Assembly: GCA_012839145.1 (NCBI GenBank)
Contig: DUNY01000416.1
Location: forward strand, 1 to 13,911
Length of the DNA stretch: 13,911 nt
Direction of reading: 5' to 3'
Source: Thermoanaerobacterales bacterium
GTDB taxonomy: Bacteria; Bacillota; Thermosediminibacteria; Thermosediminibacterales; Tepidanaerobacteraceae
The notes under the pieces were generated by a model. The model had not been told where the DNA came from. It saw only the letters and a program-made list of their open reading frames with translations, and made no database searches. Positions 1-6,265 of this stretch are shown piece after piece (positions within the stretch are counted from its first letter, which is position 1; each line of letters begins with the position of its first letter). A program made the translations under genes and the position numbers.

Positions 1-903
1 AAAAATCTTTCTATAATCCAATCGGCTGAAGTTATTCTCGGCCCAGCGGGTAAACTTGTAGGTGCTCTTTATGTTTGGTTTTTTGCTCATCGAACTGCTA
101 TAATTTTAAGGCAGTTTGGCGAATTTTTGACCACTGTTCCTTATCAAGAAACCCCTATCCTAGTTTTCATAATTACCACTTCCATTTTTGCAGCATATAC
201 TGTTCGTCAAGGGATTGAAACTATTTGCCGTGTCTGTGAAATCCTGTTTCCCATTATTTTTTTTGCCATCCTTTTAGTTATTGCACTGGTAACTAAAGAT
301 ATGAATTTAAAAAATCTCACTCCCGTTTTGGAAAACGGTATCCTTCCTGTGATATACGGTGCCTTCATTATAGCTCCAAGAACTACAGGAATCTTATTCT
401 TGTCAATGCTTATGCCTTATATAAATATCCCGAAAAAATCAAAAACCTATTTGGGCATAGGATATATAATCATCACAGTTTATTTTTTTCTAACTTCCAT
501 AACCACTTTAGCCCTTTTTGGGGTTGAACAGGCAAAAATAATGGTTTTTCCCTTTTATTATACAGTTCGACTCATCAGTATAGGGGATTTTTTGGAAAGA
601 ATAGATGCCATATTTGTTGGCATATGGGTTTTAGGCATGTTTATCAATACAGCAATCAATTATTATCTTGCAGTCTTGGCAACAGCCCAACTCTTAAAAC
701 TACAGGACTATCGTTCCCTGGCGTTGGCTATAGGGACAGTAATAGTCAGTCTGGCCATATTCCAATCTGATAGCATGATCGCCCTCAATGAATTCCTGTC
801 ATACAAAATATATACGTGGTATACGCTGTTCTTTATTGTAGCATTACCTGTCTTTTTACTTTTAACAGCAGTAATTAGGAATAAAGGAGCCGATTCAAGG
901 TGA
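1..903 (+). CDS. Spore germinant-receptor permease, GerAB family (5' end missing)
   Basis: Integral membrane B subunit of a Ger-type germinant receptor, which sits in the spore inner membrane and senses nutrients. The family (Spore_permease, APC superfamily) normally has about 365 residues and ten helices. The frame is open from base 1, so the gene starts upstream; 300 residues are visible and the methionine-like codon at 127 is internal. The visible part is a run of long hydrophobic helices with short charged loops, including the stretch around bases 355-425 (APRTTGILFLSMLMPYI) that corresponds to a conserved central segment of the family. The stop (901-903) overlaps the GTG of the next gene by 4 bases, indicating coupled translation in the usual B-C order; an A-subunit gene is expected upstream. 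Which nutrient it senses cannot be read from sequence. Family assignment is confident. Confidence 0.9.
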   Translation, partial: KNLSIIQSAEVILGPAGKLVGALYVWFFAHRTAIILRQFGEFLTTVPYQETPILVFIITTSIFAAYTVRQGIETICRVCEILFPIIFFAILLVIALVTKDMNLKNLTPVLENGILPVIYGAFIIAPRTTGILFLSMLMPYINIPKKSKTYLGIGYIIITVYFFLTSITTLALFGVEQAKIMVFPFYYTVRLISIGDFLERIDAIFVGIWVLGMFINTAINYYLAVLATAQLLKLQDYRSLALAIGTVIVSLAIFQSDSMIALNEFLSYKIYTWYTLFFIVALPVFLLLTAVIRNKGADSR

Positions 904-2060
904 GAAAATGGCTTTTAATCCTTTTAATGGCTATAGCATCATTAACTGTTATCGGCTGTTGGAACCGCCGTGAATTGGATACTTTAGCCATAGTAACAGC
1001 CGTTGGGCTGGATAAATCCAAGGAGGATGGAATAATAACCGCAACCTTTCAAATAATGAAGCCCAGTGAAATAAAAGCCCCTTCTTCGGGTTCCGGCGGA
1101 AAGGGCGTTTGGATATTGACTTCTACTGGTTATACGGTTTTTGAAGCTATAAGAAACGCCACAATGCAATCCAGCCGAAAATTATTTTTATCTCAAAATA
1201 AGGTTCTCGTAATTGGTGAGGAAATGGCTCGGTCGGGGGTAGCACCTCTATTGGATTTATTTAATCGTGATTCGGAACCTCGACGTCTTACTTGGTTATT
1301 GATAGCAAAAGGTAAGGCCGGTGATATAATACATGCTGAGCACGAACAAGAAAAAATTCCGGCAAAGGCCATTGAAGGCATGGTAACATCCAGTAGCGTC
1401 ACTTCCATGGCTGTAAAGGTAAACCTCAGTGATTTTTTTAAAGATCTTTCTGACCCGGTTACAAACCCGGTGGCAAGTCGGATTGAAATGATTAATGAAG
1501 AGAGTAGTGAAAACAAAAAGATGAGGGTAACCGGTGCCGCAGTATTTAAAAAAGATAAACTTATGGGCTTTCTAGACCGTCCGGAAACTCGAGGACTAAA
1601 CTGGATTCTTGGAAAAGTGAAAAGTGGAATTATCATTGTCAAATCCCCGAAAGAGGAAAACAAAAATGTCGCTTTGGAGATAATAAGAGCCAGCAGTAAG
1701 ATAATCCCTGAAATCCAAGACGGTGAGGTGGTCATCACCATTGAAATAAAGGAAGAAGGTAACCTGGCGGAACAAATGTCGCGTGTAGAGTTAACAACTA
1801 CTGAAATGTTTCAAGTGTTGGAGCAGCGAAAAGCTCAAGTAATAAAAAAAGAAGTTGAGTCCGTTTTAAAAAAAGCCCAAATGGAGTGGGAAACTGATGT
1901 TTTTGGTTTTGGTCAGGCGGTCCATCGAAAATACCCTCGGGAGTGGAAAGAACTTCAAGGAAGATGGCATGATGTATTCCCGGAAATAAAAGTGCAGGTG
2001 AAAATCGACGCAAAACTTCGGACCGGCGGGCTTTCCACTAGCCCAGCCAAAGCCAAGTAA
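900..2060 (+). CDS. Spore germination lipoprotein, Ger(x)C / GerAC family
   Basis: C subunit of the germinant receptor, a lipid-anchored protein on the outer face of the spore inner membrane. The 386-residue length is normal for the family. The N-terminus is a lipoprotein signal (hydrophobic residues 4-19) ending in lipobox VIGC with Cys20, followed by the family hallmark W-N-R-R-E-L-D and AIVTAVGLDKS (about 21-40). A second hallmark, SRKLFLSQNKVLVIGEE, lies near 92-108. The rest is mixed alpha/beta and hydrophilic, with a charged helical stretch near 290-345. The GTG start at 900 overlaps the GerAB stop (GTGA), so translation is probably coupled; no separate promoter is seen. In Bacillus these operons are expressed in the forespore under sigma-G, but the operon promoter would lie outside this window. 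Confidence 0.95.
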   Translation: MRKWLLILLMAIASLTVIGCWNRRELDTLAIVTAVGLDKSKEDGIITATFQIMKPSEIKAPSSGSGGKGVWILTSTGYTVFEAIRNATMQSSRKLFLSQNKVLVIGEEMARSGVAPLLDLFNRDSEPRRLTWLLIAKGKAGDIIHAEHEQEKIPAKAIEGMVTSSSVTSMAVKVNLSDFFKDLSDPVTNPVASRIEMINEESSENKKMRVTGAAVFKKDKLMGFLDRPETRGLNWILGKVKSGIIIVKSPKEENKNVALEIIRASSKIIPEIQDGEVVITIEIKEEGNLAEQMSRVELTTTEMFQVLEQRKAQVIKKEVESVLKKAQMEWETDVFGFGQAVHRKYPREWKELQGRWHDVFPEIKVQVKIDAKLRTGGLSTSPAKAK

Positions 2061-2083
2061 AGTTAATAGGAGGGTAAAAATCT

Positions 2084-2299
2084 GTGGTATATGGTTTGAT
2101 TTTTATTTTCATATTAATAATATTTTTCGAGATCCCAGGTCTTATTAGAAGGAAGCTTTGGAGAGAACTGGCAGCATTTTCAGTGTTTCTTACTATCGGT
2201 TTTGTCCTTAGCTTCTTACAGGTTATCGGTGTAAAAATACCGAGCCCGAATGATGGAATTACCTTTTTGGTTGAAACTGTATCTAAGATGCTGAAGTAA
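2084..2299 (+). CDS. Small two-helix membrane protein of ger operon ('D-subunit'-like)
   Basis: A 71-residue hydrophobic protein with two predicted transmembrane helices (about 2-18 and 28-48) separated by a short basic loop (RRKLWRE), and a short polar C-terminal tail. Small proteins of about 75 residues with two helices are encoded in or next to many germinant-receptor operons and have been called D subunits; in Bacillus they modulate germination rate. Size, topology and position 23 bases after the GerC gene fit that description, but sequence similarity could not be tested. The GTG start is supported by AGGAGGG at 2068-2074, 9 bases upstream. It is the last gene of the operon, directly before a terminator hairpin. 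Confidence 0.75.
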   Translation: MVYGLIFIFILIIFFEIPGLIRRKLWRELAAFSVFLTIGFVLSFLQVIGVKIPSPNDGITFLVETVSKMLK

Positions 2300-2327
2300 T
2301 GTCCAGTTACCTTTATTTATGTAAAAG

Positions 2328-2368
2328 AAAACACCTCATTAAATTGATATTGTTAAATGAGGTGTTTT
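2328..2368. terminator. Bidirectional rho-independent terminator
   Basis: A perfect 13-bp stem (AAAACACCTCATT at 2328-2340 with AATGAGGTGTTTT at 2356-2368) with a 15-base loop. The stem ends in a T run on the plus strand and also in a T run when read on the minus strand. It lies between the convergent germination operon and the DUF2935 gene and can serve both. Confidence 0.88.
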
Positions 2369-2396
2369 GCTGATTCTATGCAACAGTTCCAATCAA

Positions 2397-3203
2397 CTAC
2401 CTTTGTAATCTCCTAAGCAGCTCCAAAGAATGTTCGGCTTCCCTCAGTACATGATCAGCCAACAACTCAGGTATCAGGCTTATTATCTCACATCTTGCTA
2501 TCAGGTTCCGGGCTTGAGCTTTAAAATCCCGTATATTCATTATAGCTCCTATGGCATCATTGGTGAATCGCCCAAGGGATGGAACAAAAATGGGATTAAT
2601 TCTTAAAAAGGATTCAAAGTCCTCTGCCTGAAAACGCAGTTCATCAAGTTCCTCACTTAAATCATCGGCGGTTTCAACCAACTGCCGCTCCGAGGGATCT
2701 AAGAGATGCTTTATAAACTTCGAGTGGTCAGCCATGATCCTGAGCCAGAAGACCTCTTCCAGTAATAGATTCGTCACCGGATTTGTCATTTCACCTCTTT
2801 GCAACCGCTCCAGATGGTTTACAAAATATATGGCTTCTCTTCTTATATGGTCTATAAGCAGGGGATAGTTGAATCCACCCAACCGACACTCCAGCATCAT
2901 CAAAAGCAATCGGGTCTTATATTCTATAAGTTCTCTTACAAGCTGTATGCTTTCTTCATTAAGGGCACGGACCACTGGTACTGTACCTCCCTGAATCCGC
3001 CGAGCTCTTTCCAAAAGCCGGTCAAAAGCCTGCTCAAAGAACATGGCCCTCTCGATTAGTTCTCTCTGATCACAGGGTAGGCCTAACCGTAAAAAAAGCG
3101 AATGCTCTTTCATGATTCTGAGCCAAAAAAGATTCAGACTCATTGATTCAGTAATAAACTGATTCTGACCAAGACCTCTATCCACTTTTTTATCATCATT
3201 CAT
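2397..3203 (-). CDS. DUF2935 family protein (two-lobed, ferritin-like helical fold)
   Basis: An entirely helical, soluble 268-residue protein of unknown function, common in Bacilli and Clostridia. It is an internal duplication: FWLRIMKEH (26-34) in the first half matches FWLRIMADH (152-160) in the second, and DHIRREA (118-124) matches DHVLREA (250-256). Each half is therefore a four-helix-bundle-like lobe with recurring His and Glu residues, as in metal-binding ferritin-like bundles. The second half has two Glu just before FWLRIM (149-150) where the first has L-N, so a possible metal ligand may be absent from lobe one. The ATG at 3203 is preferred because GAGGAGG lies 9 bases upstream; the longer frame from 3221 would start with a TTG just upstream of that ribosome site. 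Monocistronic, with its own promoter and terminator. Function unknown. Confidence 0.85.
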   Translation of the reverse strand: MNDDKKVDRGLGQNQFITESMSLNLFWLRIMKEHSLFLRLGLPCDQRELIERAMFFEQAFDRLLERARRIQGGTVPVVRALNEESIQLVRELIEYKTRLLLMMLECRLGGFNYPLLIDHIRREAIYFVNHLERLQRGEMTNPVTNLLLEEVFWLRIMADHSKFIKHLLDPSERQLVETADDLSEELDELRFQAEDFESFLRINPIFVPSLGRFTNDAIGAIMNIRDFKAQARNLIARCEIISLIPELLADHVLREAEHSLELLRRLQR

Positions 3204-3212
3204 GAAAGTAAA

Positions 3213-3219
3213 CCTCCTC
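3213..3219 (-). promoter_or_regulatory. Ribosome binding site fixing the DUF2935 start
   Basis: Reads GAGGAGG on the minus strand, 9 bases before the ATG at 3203. It overlaps the beginning of the longer open frame, which rules out the upstream TTG as the start. Confidence 0.85.
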
Positions 3220-3235
3220 AACTTTATTTCGCATA

Positions 3236-3264
3236 ATAATAATGCGTTGCAAGCGGGCGGTCAA
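3236..3264 (-). promoter_or_regulatory. Candidate sigma-A promoter of the DUF2935 gene
   Basis: On the minus strand, TTGACC (3264-3259), a 17-base spacer and TATTAT (3241-3236). Transcription would start near 3229, giving a leader of about 25 bases that contains the ribosome site. The -35 box lies inside the GC-rich palindrome of the neighbouring repeat cluster. Confidence 0.6.
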
Positions 3265-3354
3265 AGACCGCCCCTACATGTTGGTAATTCTATATTGTAT
3301 ACCGGCCCCCTACACATTAAGAATTCTATATTGTAGGGGCGACCTTTGGTCGCC
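3255..3354. repeat. GC-rich palindromic intergenic repeat cluster
   Basis: Two short perfect hairpins bracket the element: GGGCGGTC-AAA-GACCGCCC (3255-3273) and GGCGACC-TTT-GGTCGCC (3338-3354). Between them is an imperfect tandem repeat with a 36-base period: both units begin CCCCTACA (3271 and 3307) and share AATTCTATATTGTA (3286-3299 and 3322-3335). CCCCTACA (3307-3314) also pairs with TGTAGGGG (3332-3339). It is much more GC-rich than its surroundings. The layout resembles dispersed REP/MITE-type elements, which often carry a GGCGACC/GGTCGCC palindrome next to CCCTACA. Copy number elsewhere in the genome cannot be seen. Confidence 0.75.
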
Positions 3355-3363
3355 TGTCATAAA

Positions 3364-3379
3364 CATAATATATATTATG
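3364..3379. repeat. 16-bp AT palindrome upstream of niaR
   Basis: CATAATATATATTATG is a perfect inverted repeat about 80 bases before the niaR -35 region. It could be a protein-binding site or a chance AT-rich palindrome. Beyond this and the promoter, I see nothing else in the intergenic stretch 3380-3457. Confidence 0.35.
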
Positions 3380-3457
3380 CTATTGAGCTGAAAAGTGACT
3401 TTGTTGCAAATTATGATATCTCATATGAGTTTTTGCAGGTTATCACTAAGCGTTAGA

Positions 3458-3486
3458 TATTCAAAGCAGTATTCTTCTGGTATAAT
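3458..3486 (+). promoter_or_regulatory. Extended -10 promoter of niaR
   Basis: TGGTATAAT at 3478-3486 is a perfect extended -10 (TGnTATAAT). The -35 position at 17-base spacing (3458-3463, TATTCA) is a poor match, as is tolerated in extended -10 promoters. The predicted transcript start near 3493 places the ATG at 3494 at the very 5' end, which favours the TTG at 3518 as the real start. Confidence 0.65.
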
Positions 3487-3504
3487 ATATTTAATGGATA
3501 GATC

Positions 3505-3511
3505 AGGGGTG
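3505..3511 (+). promoter_or_regulatory. Ribosome binding site fixing the niaR start
   Basis: AGGGGTG lies 6 bases before the TTG at 3518. No comparable site precedes the alternative in-frame starts further upstream. Confidence 0.65.
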
Positions 3512-3517
3512 ACTGTA

Positions 3518-4027
3518 TTGAATACAGAGCAGAGAAGAGATAAAATCATTGACCTTTTATGGGCCCATCAAGAACCTTTATCTGGAAATGAGCTTGCAAA
3601 AATCTTTGGGGTTACCCGTCAAGTAATTGTCCAAGATATTGCCATCCTTCGTGCATCGGGAAAAGAAATCATTGCTACCGCTCAAGGATATATATTAAAA
3701 AAGCCCTTACATCTCTGCAGCAAGCAAATCGCTGTTTGCCATGATGAAAAAAACACTCGTGAAGAGCTTTTAATTTTTATTGAATGTGGCTGTAAAGTAA
3801 TAGATGTAATAGTAGAACATCCTCTATACGGTGAACTTCATGGTATGCTAATGCTTTCTAGCTCTCACGATGTAGACAATTTTATCCATGCTATGAAAAA
3901 GCACAAGGCAAGTCTACTTTCTCAGTTGACCAATGGTGTTCATATTCATACTGTAGAGGCCATTAACTATGATTGTATAAACAAGGCCGAGAGCTTATTG
4001 AAAAGTAAGGGTATACTGTTAGAATAA
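3518..4027 (+). CDS. niaR: Niacin-responsive transcriptional repressor NiaR (YrxA/TM1602 family)
   Basis: A DNA-binding repressor of NAD biosynthesis and niacin uptake genes that responds to nicotinic acid. With the TTG start it has 169 residues, close to the roughly 175-180 typical of the family. Residues 4-62 form a winged helix (HTH_11), with the recognition-helix segment VTRQVIVQDIAILRASG and the wing IIATAQGYIL. Residues 70-168 form the 3H domain. His75, Glu83, His143 and His145 have the spacing of the metal-binding residues of Thermotoga TM1602 (H-x7-E and H-x-H), and EHPLYGEL and SQLTNGVHIHT are characteristic. The frame is open upstream to 3395, but the extended -10 promoter and ribosome site favour 3518; ATG 3494 is the alternative. 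The niacin transporter component immediately downstream supports the assignment. Confidence 0.93.
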   Translation: MNTEQRRDKIIDLLWAHQEPLSGNELAKIFGVTRQVIVQDIAILRASGKEIIATAQGYILKKPLHLCSKQIAVCHDEKNTREELLIFIECGCKVIDVIVEHPLYGELHGMLMLSSSHDVDNFIHAMKKHKASLLSQLTNGVHIHTVEAINYDCINKAESLLKSKGILLE

Positions 4028-4045
4028 GCATTTTTTTAAAAACAG

Positions 4046-4075
4046 TTGACTACTCGGGTGTATATACAGTATAAT
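4046..4075 (+). promoter_or_regulatory. Strong sigma-A promoter upstream of niaX
   Basis: TTGACT (4046-4051), an 18-base spacer and a perfect TATAAT (4070-4075), starting 18 bases after the niaR stop. The transcript would begin near 4082, about 355 bases before niaX. No good terminator separates the two: a weak AT-rich hairpin near 4194-4215 (AAAAAGC paired with GCTTTTT) is the only candidate. Confidence 0.7.
4059..4068. promoter_or_regulatory. Candidate NiaR operator in the niaX promoter
   Basis: TGTATATACA is a perfect 10-bp palindrome within the -35/-10 spacer, a classical repressor position. NiaR encoded next door is the obvious candidate to bind it. The consensus of NiaR sites in Clostridia was not available for comparison, so this is an inference from position and symmetry. 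Confidence 0.4.
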
Positions 4076-4129
4076 GATTATTAAATTAATTGATGGTTTT
4101 TGATTTAAAACATGAAAGTCACAAACTTT

Positions 4130-4379
4130 TGGTCGTCAGTTACTACAAGAGAGCAAATTTTATCTTTTAGCAAATGACTCTTGACAAGGTTATAAAAAAG
4201 CCGTTAAAAAGCTTTTTGCGAACCAACATCAGTGATAAATATAACATATATAATCAGCCTGACTTCGGATATATTCATAATGATGGGGCCAGATTGAGCC
4301 TAAAGCTTTAGGCTTTCACAGAAAATGAGTCTGAACTATAGAAAATATAATTTGAGTGAACTGTACTACCTGACGACCA
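4130..4379. repeat. 250-bp segment with 18-bp terminal inverted repeats (candidate MITE or structured leader)
   Basis: The ends TGGTCGTCAGTTACTACA (4130-4147) and TGTACTACCTGACGACCA (4362-4379) are reverse complements at 16 of 18 positions, with the outer 10 perfect. No clear target-site duplication is seen in the flanks. Inside are an 18-bp perfect palindrome, an AT-rich weak hairpin near 4194-4215, a TTGACA (4181-4186) without a good -10, and a TATAAT (4346-4351) without a good -35. An open frame of 45 codons (4174-4311) lacks a ribosome site and resembles nothing I recognise. The segment fills most of the 410-base gap between niaR and niaX, separating niaX from its apparent promoter. It could be a non-autonomous element or an mRNA leader closed by a long-range stem. 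Confidence 0.5.
4297..4314. repeat. 18-bp perfect palindrome within the niaX upstream segment
   Basis: AGCCTAAAGCTTTAGGCT reads the same on both strands. As RNA it would form a 7-bp stem with a tetraloop; as DNA it could bind a dimeric protein. No T run follows, so it is not a standard terminator. Confidence 0.5.
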
Positions 4380-4437
4380 CGATTGTTACTATCTGCAGCA
4401 GAACCCATAAAAAATTATGAAAGGACTCGTGTGTATC

Positions 4438-4932
4438 ATGAAAGTTAAACAAATTGTCACAAGCGCTTTACTTACGGCTTTATCATTACTTATACCTATT
4501 ACCTTTGGAGGATATCTAAAAATTTACATTCCTCCTTTTTCCGCCACTTTAGCATCCCATGTTCCATCAATGATATCAATGTTGATCGGACCTACGGCGG
4601 CGGTTATGGTGGGATTGGGATCTTCCCTCGGCTTCCTATTGATATTAGGTCCCCATGTAGCTGCACGGGCATTTATTCACGTGTTTTTTGGTCTGGCCGG
4701 AGCTTTATTGATTAAAAAAGGCCTCTCTTTCGAGAAAGCCTTGATTCTTACCGCACCCATTCATGCCTTGGGCGAGGCCATAGTTGTGCTTCCTTTCGGT
4801 TTTGACCTGTATACAGCTTTTGTGGTGGTAGGTATTGGGACTCTCATACATCATTTAATTGACAGCACTGTATCAGTAGGCCTAGCAAAAGCGGTTTCCA
4901 CCGGATTGTCTTTATCTGGAAAAAAACTTTAA
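4438..4932 (+). CDS. niaX: ECF transporter S component, probable niacin-specific NiaX
   Basis: A membrane substrate-binding subunit of an energy-coupling-factor importer. The 164 residues form five or six hydrophobic helices, the usual S-component size. The N-terminal part (MKVKQIVTSALLTALSLLIP, then GGYLKIYIPPFSATLASHVP) has the basic start, A-L-x-x-A-L helix and proline-rich loop typical of ECF S proteins, and I recognise it as NiaX-like. Its position directly after niaR strongly supports nicotinate or nicotinamide as substrate. No dedicated EcfA/EcfT is adjacent on this strand, so it probably shares an energising module encoded elsewhere. ATG 4438 is preferred, with AAAGGA at 4420-4425 upstream (12-base spacing, rather long); ATG 4417 has no ribosome site in front of it. 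Alternatives are other small-vitamin S components. Confidence 0.8.
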   Translation: MKVKQIVTSALLTALSLLIPITFGGYLKIYIPPFSATLASHVPSMISMLIGPTAAVMVGLGSSLGFLLILGPHVAARAFIHVFFGLAGALLIKKGLSFEKALILTAPIHALGEAIVVLPFGFDLYTAFVVVGIGTLIHHLIDSTVSVGLAKAVSTGLSLSGKKL

Positions 4933-4936
4933 TCAG

Positions 4937-4955
4937 CCTTTATCCACGATAAAGG
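4937..4955. terminator. Probable terminator between niaX and the cysteine protein gene
   Basis: A 7-bp stem (CCTTTAT with ATAAAGG) and 5-base loop, followed on the plus strand by TTCTT. It lies 4 bases after the niaX stop, between convergent genes. The T tract is short, so termination may be partial. Confidence 0.5.
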
Positions 4956-4971
4956 TTCTTCGCCTGCCCTT

Positions 4972-5379
4972 TCAGCAATTTAATTCTCTTTTAACTATAT
5001 CATCCAAAATAATCCCGGCTTCTTTTATAACATTTAGACACCTAACTTCATCGTTATGGTGTTTTTCTTTTAACGGTGGACAGTTGACATCTCCCATCTT
5101 ATCCTTATATCGATTTAAAAACTCCTTTTCCAGGGTTTTTACTCTATCACTTTCATGGGCCCGGTCCTTTACAAAAAGTAAACCAAGCACCATTATGCCG
5201 CCAGTGAGTGCACCGCATACACTGTCAATGCCCATGCCCCCTCCAAAACCAGCGGCCATTTTTAGTGTATTCTTATCCAAGCCAAGTTTATATACGTCGT
5301 TGGAAGCATAAAGGATTGTCTCGGCACAATTTAAACCATGCTCTTTAGAGTAGTACTCCTCTATTTTTCTGATAAGCAT
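4972..5379 (-). CDS. C_GCAxxG_C_C family protein (putative redox or metal-binding)
   Basis: A 135-residue soluble protein recognised by its cysteine signature: Cys18 in LNCAE, Cys55 in VCGALTGG (the GCAxxG-type core), Cys100 in VNCPPL and Cys114 in VRCLNV. A glycine-rich FGGGMG (45-50) precedes the core and a last Cys is at 135. The family is widespread in anaerobes, often near redox or transport genes. Its biochemical role is not established, and the spaced cysteines suggest a bound metal or redox centre. The ATG at 5379 has GAGAGGAG about 8 bases upstream. It lies 184 bases downstream of the ECF operon on the same strand; whether it is co-transcribed is unclear, since only a weak AT-only hairpin and no strong promoter are visible in 5380-5563. 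Confidence 0.85.
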   Translation of the reverse strand: MLIRKIEEYYSKEHGLNCAETILYASNDVYKLGLDKNTLKMAAGFGGGMGIDSVCGALTGGIMVLGLLFVKDRAHESDRVKTLEKEFLNRYKDKMGDVNCPPLKEKHHNDEVRCLNVIKEAGIILDDIVKRELNC

Positions 5380-5563
5380 CGGATATTCTCCTCTCTTTGT
5401 ATAGTATTTTAGACTCCGATTTTCTAATGCAGTGTTTCTAATGACAGTATATTATCTTTCCTCATTTTATTACACTTTCTTTTATCCTTCAATTCTTGTT
5501 CGTTCTTAATGGGGAATCATTTTTATGGCACTCCCAGATGAATTTTACTGAGTAAAAATATAT

Positions 5564-6265
5564 TTATTTCAACAGCCCATACTTTTCTTTTGTTCTATTT
5601 AATATTTTTGTGAAACGGTCGCTGAAAAGTAAAATAAATATAATATTGCATACAGCGTGATTCAGGTCAAATTTAAAACTTGCAATACACGATCCTAATA
5701 ACACTTTCCATGTGATGTCTTTCATCTGAAAAAGAAACAAAAACCAGAGATTCATTATCCAGCCGAATAAAAAACCCCATGCGAACCCAAAAAAACAAAG
5801 GCCTAATTTTGATTTTATAAAATGAGTATCTTTTAGCAATCCCGCAGTAAAGCCCATCATTCCCCAGCTAAGCATCTGCCAAGGCGTCCACGGCCCCTGT
5901 CCTAAAAAAAGGTTTGAAACCAATGCCGCTGTACTTCCTGCTAAAAACCCCACTTCTTTACCAAAAGTCATTGCAGTCATGATTATTATAAAAGAGGTGG
6001 GCTGAATACTTGGCAGTGCTGCAAAAGGTACTCTTCCAACAGCAGCCAGTGCCGAAATCATGGCTATTAATACTATTTCTTCAGCATCTAATTCTTTTTT
6101 CTCGAATTTTATATAAAAAGGCACCATAGAAAGTATCATTAAAGCAAAGCTAATGGGCATGATATAATCCCCGGATCCGGATATGGAAAGAGCAAGGATT
6201 ACCACAAAGCCCGCTATTGTCAATATGAGGCCGTTTTTACCGGCATGTGTCTTTCTTTCCTGCAT
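5564..6265 (-). CDS. ECF transporter S component, candidate cobalamin/corrinoid-specific
   Basis: Membrane substrate-binding subunit of the ECF importer encoded just upstream. The 233 residues contain about six helices; a first hydrophobic hairpin (12-50) precedes a charged loop (FEKKELDAEE), and the core has the motifs AALAAVGRVPFAALPSIQPT (72-90), MTFGKEVGFLAG and SNLFLGQGPWTPWQMLSWG (117-135). I recall this GQGPWTPWQM type of S component often beside DUF4430 proteins. The ATG at 6265 lies 46 bases inside the ATPase gene in another frame, so translation is coupled. It is the last gene of the unit. Substrate is inferred from the transcobalamin-like neighbours, not from binding residues. Another vitamin or corrinoid precursor remains possible. 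Confidence 0.85.
   Translation of the reverse strand: MQERKTHAGKNGLILTIAGFVVILALSISGSGDYIMPISFALMILSMVPFYIKFEKKELDAEEIVLIAMISALAAVGRVPFAALPSIQPTSFIIIMTAMTFGKEVGFLAGSTAALVSNLFLGQGPWTPWQMLSWGMMGFTAGLLKDTHFIKSKLGLCFFGFAWGFLFGWIMNLWFLFLFQMKDITWKVLLGSCIASFKFDLNHAVCNIIFILLFSDRFTKILNRTKEKYGLLK

Noticed and set aside
1193..1741. Long antisense open frame within the GerC gene
   Set aside because: It overlaps a well-supported germination gene and its product has no recognisable family features; shadow of the real frame.
3204..3221. Six-codon N-terminal extension of the DUF2935 protein
   Set aside because: The would-be TTG start lies directly upstream of and overlaps the ribosome site region for the ATG at 3203.
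3255..3354. CRISPR array
   Set aside because: Only two imperfect 36-base units without distinct spacers, and no cas genes nearby; it is a palindromic repeat cluster.
3395..3517. N-terminal extension of NiaR by 41 codons
   Set aside because: The extended -10 promoter TGGTATAAT (3478-3486) lies inside it, family members start near the TTG, and the only ribosome site precedes 3518.
4174..4311. Open frame of 45 codons in the niaX upstream segment, overlapping a 21-codon frame at ATGA
   Set aside because: No ribosome site, no recognisable similarity, and its end coincides with a perfect palindrome; probably chance.
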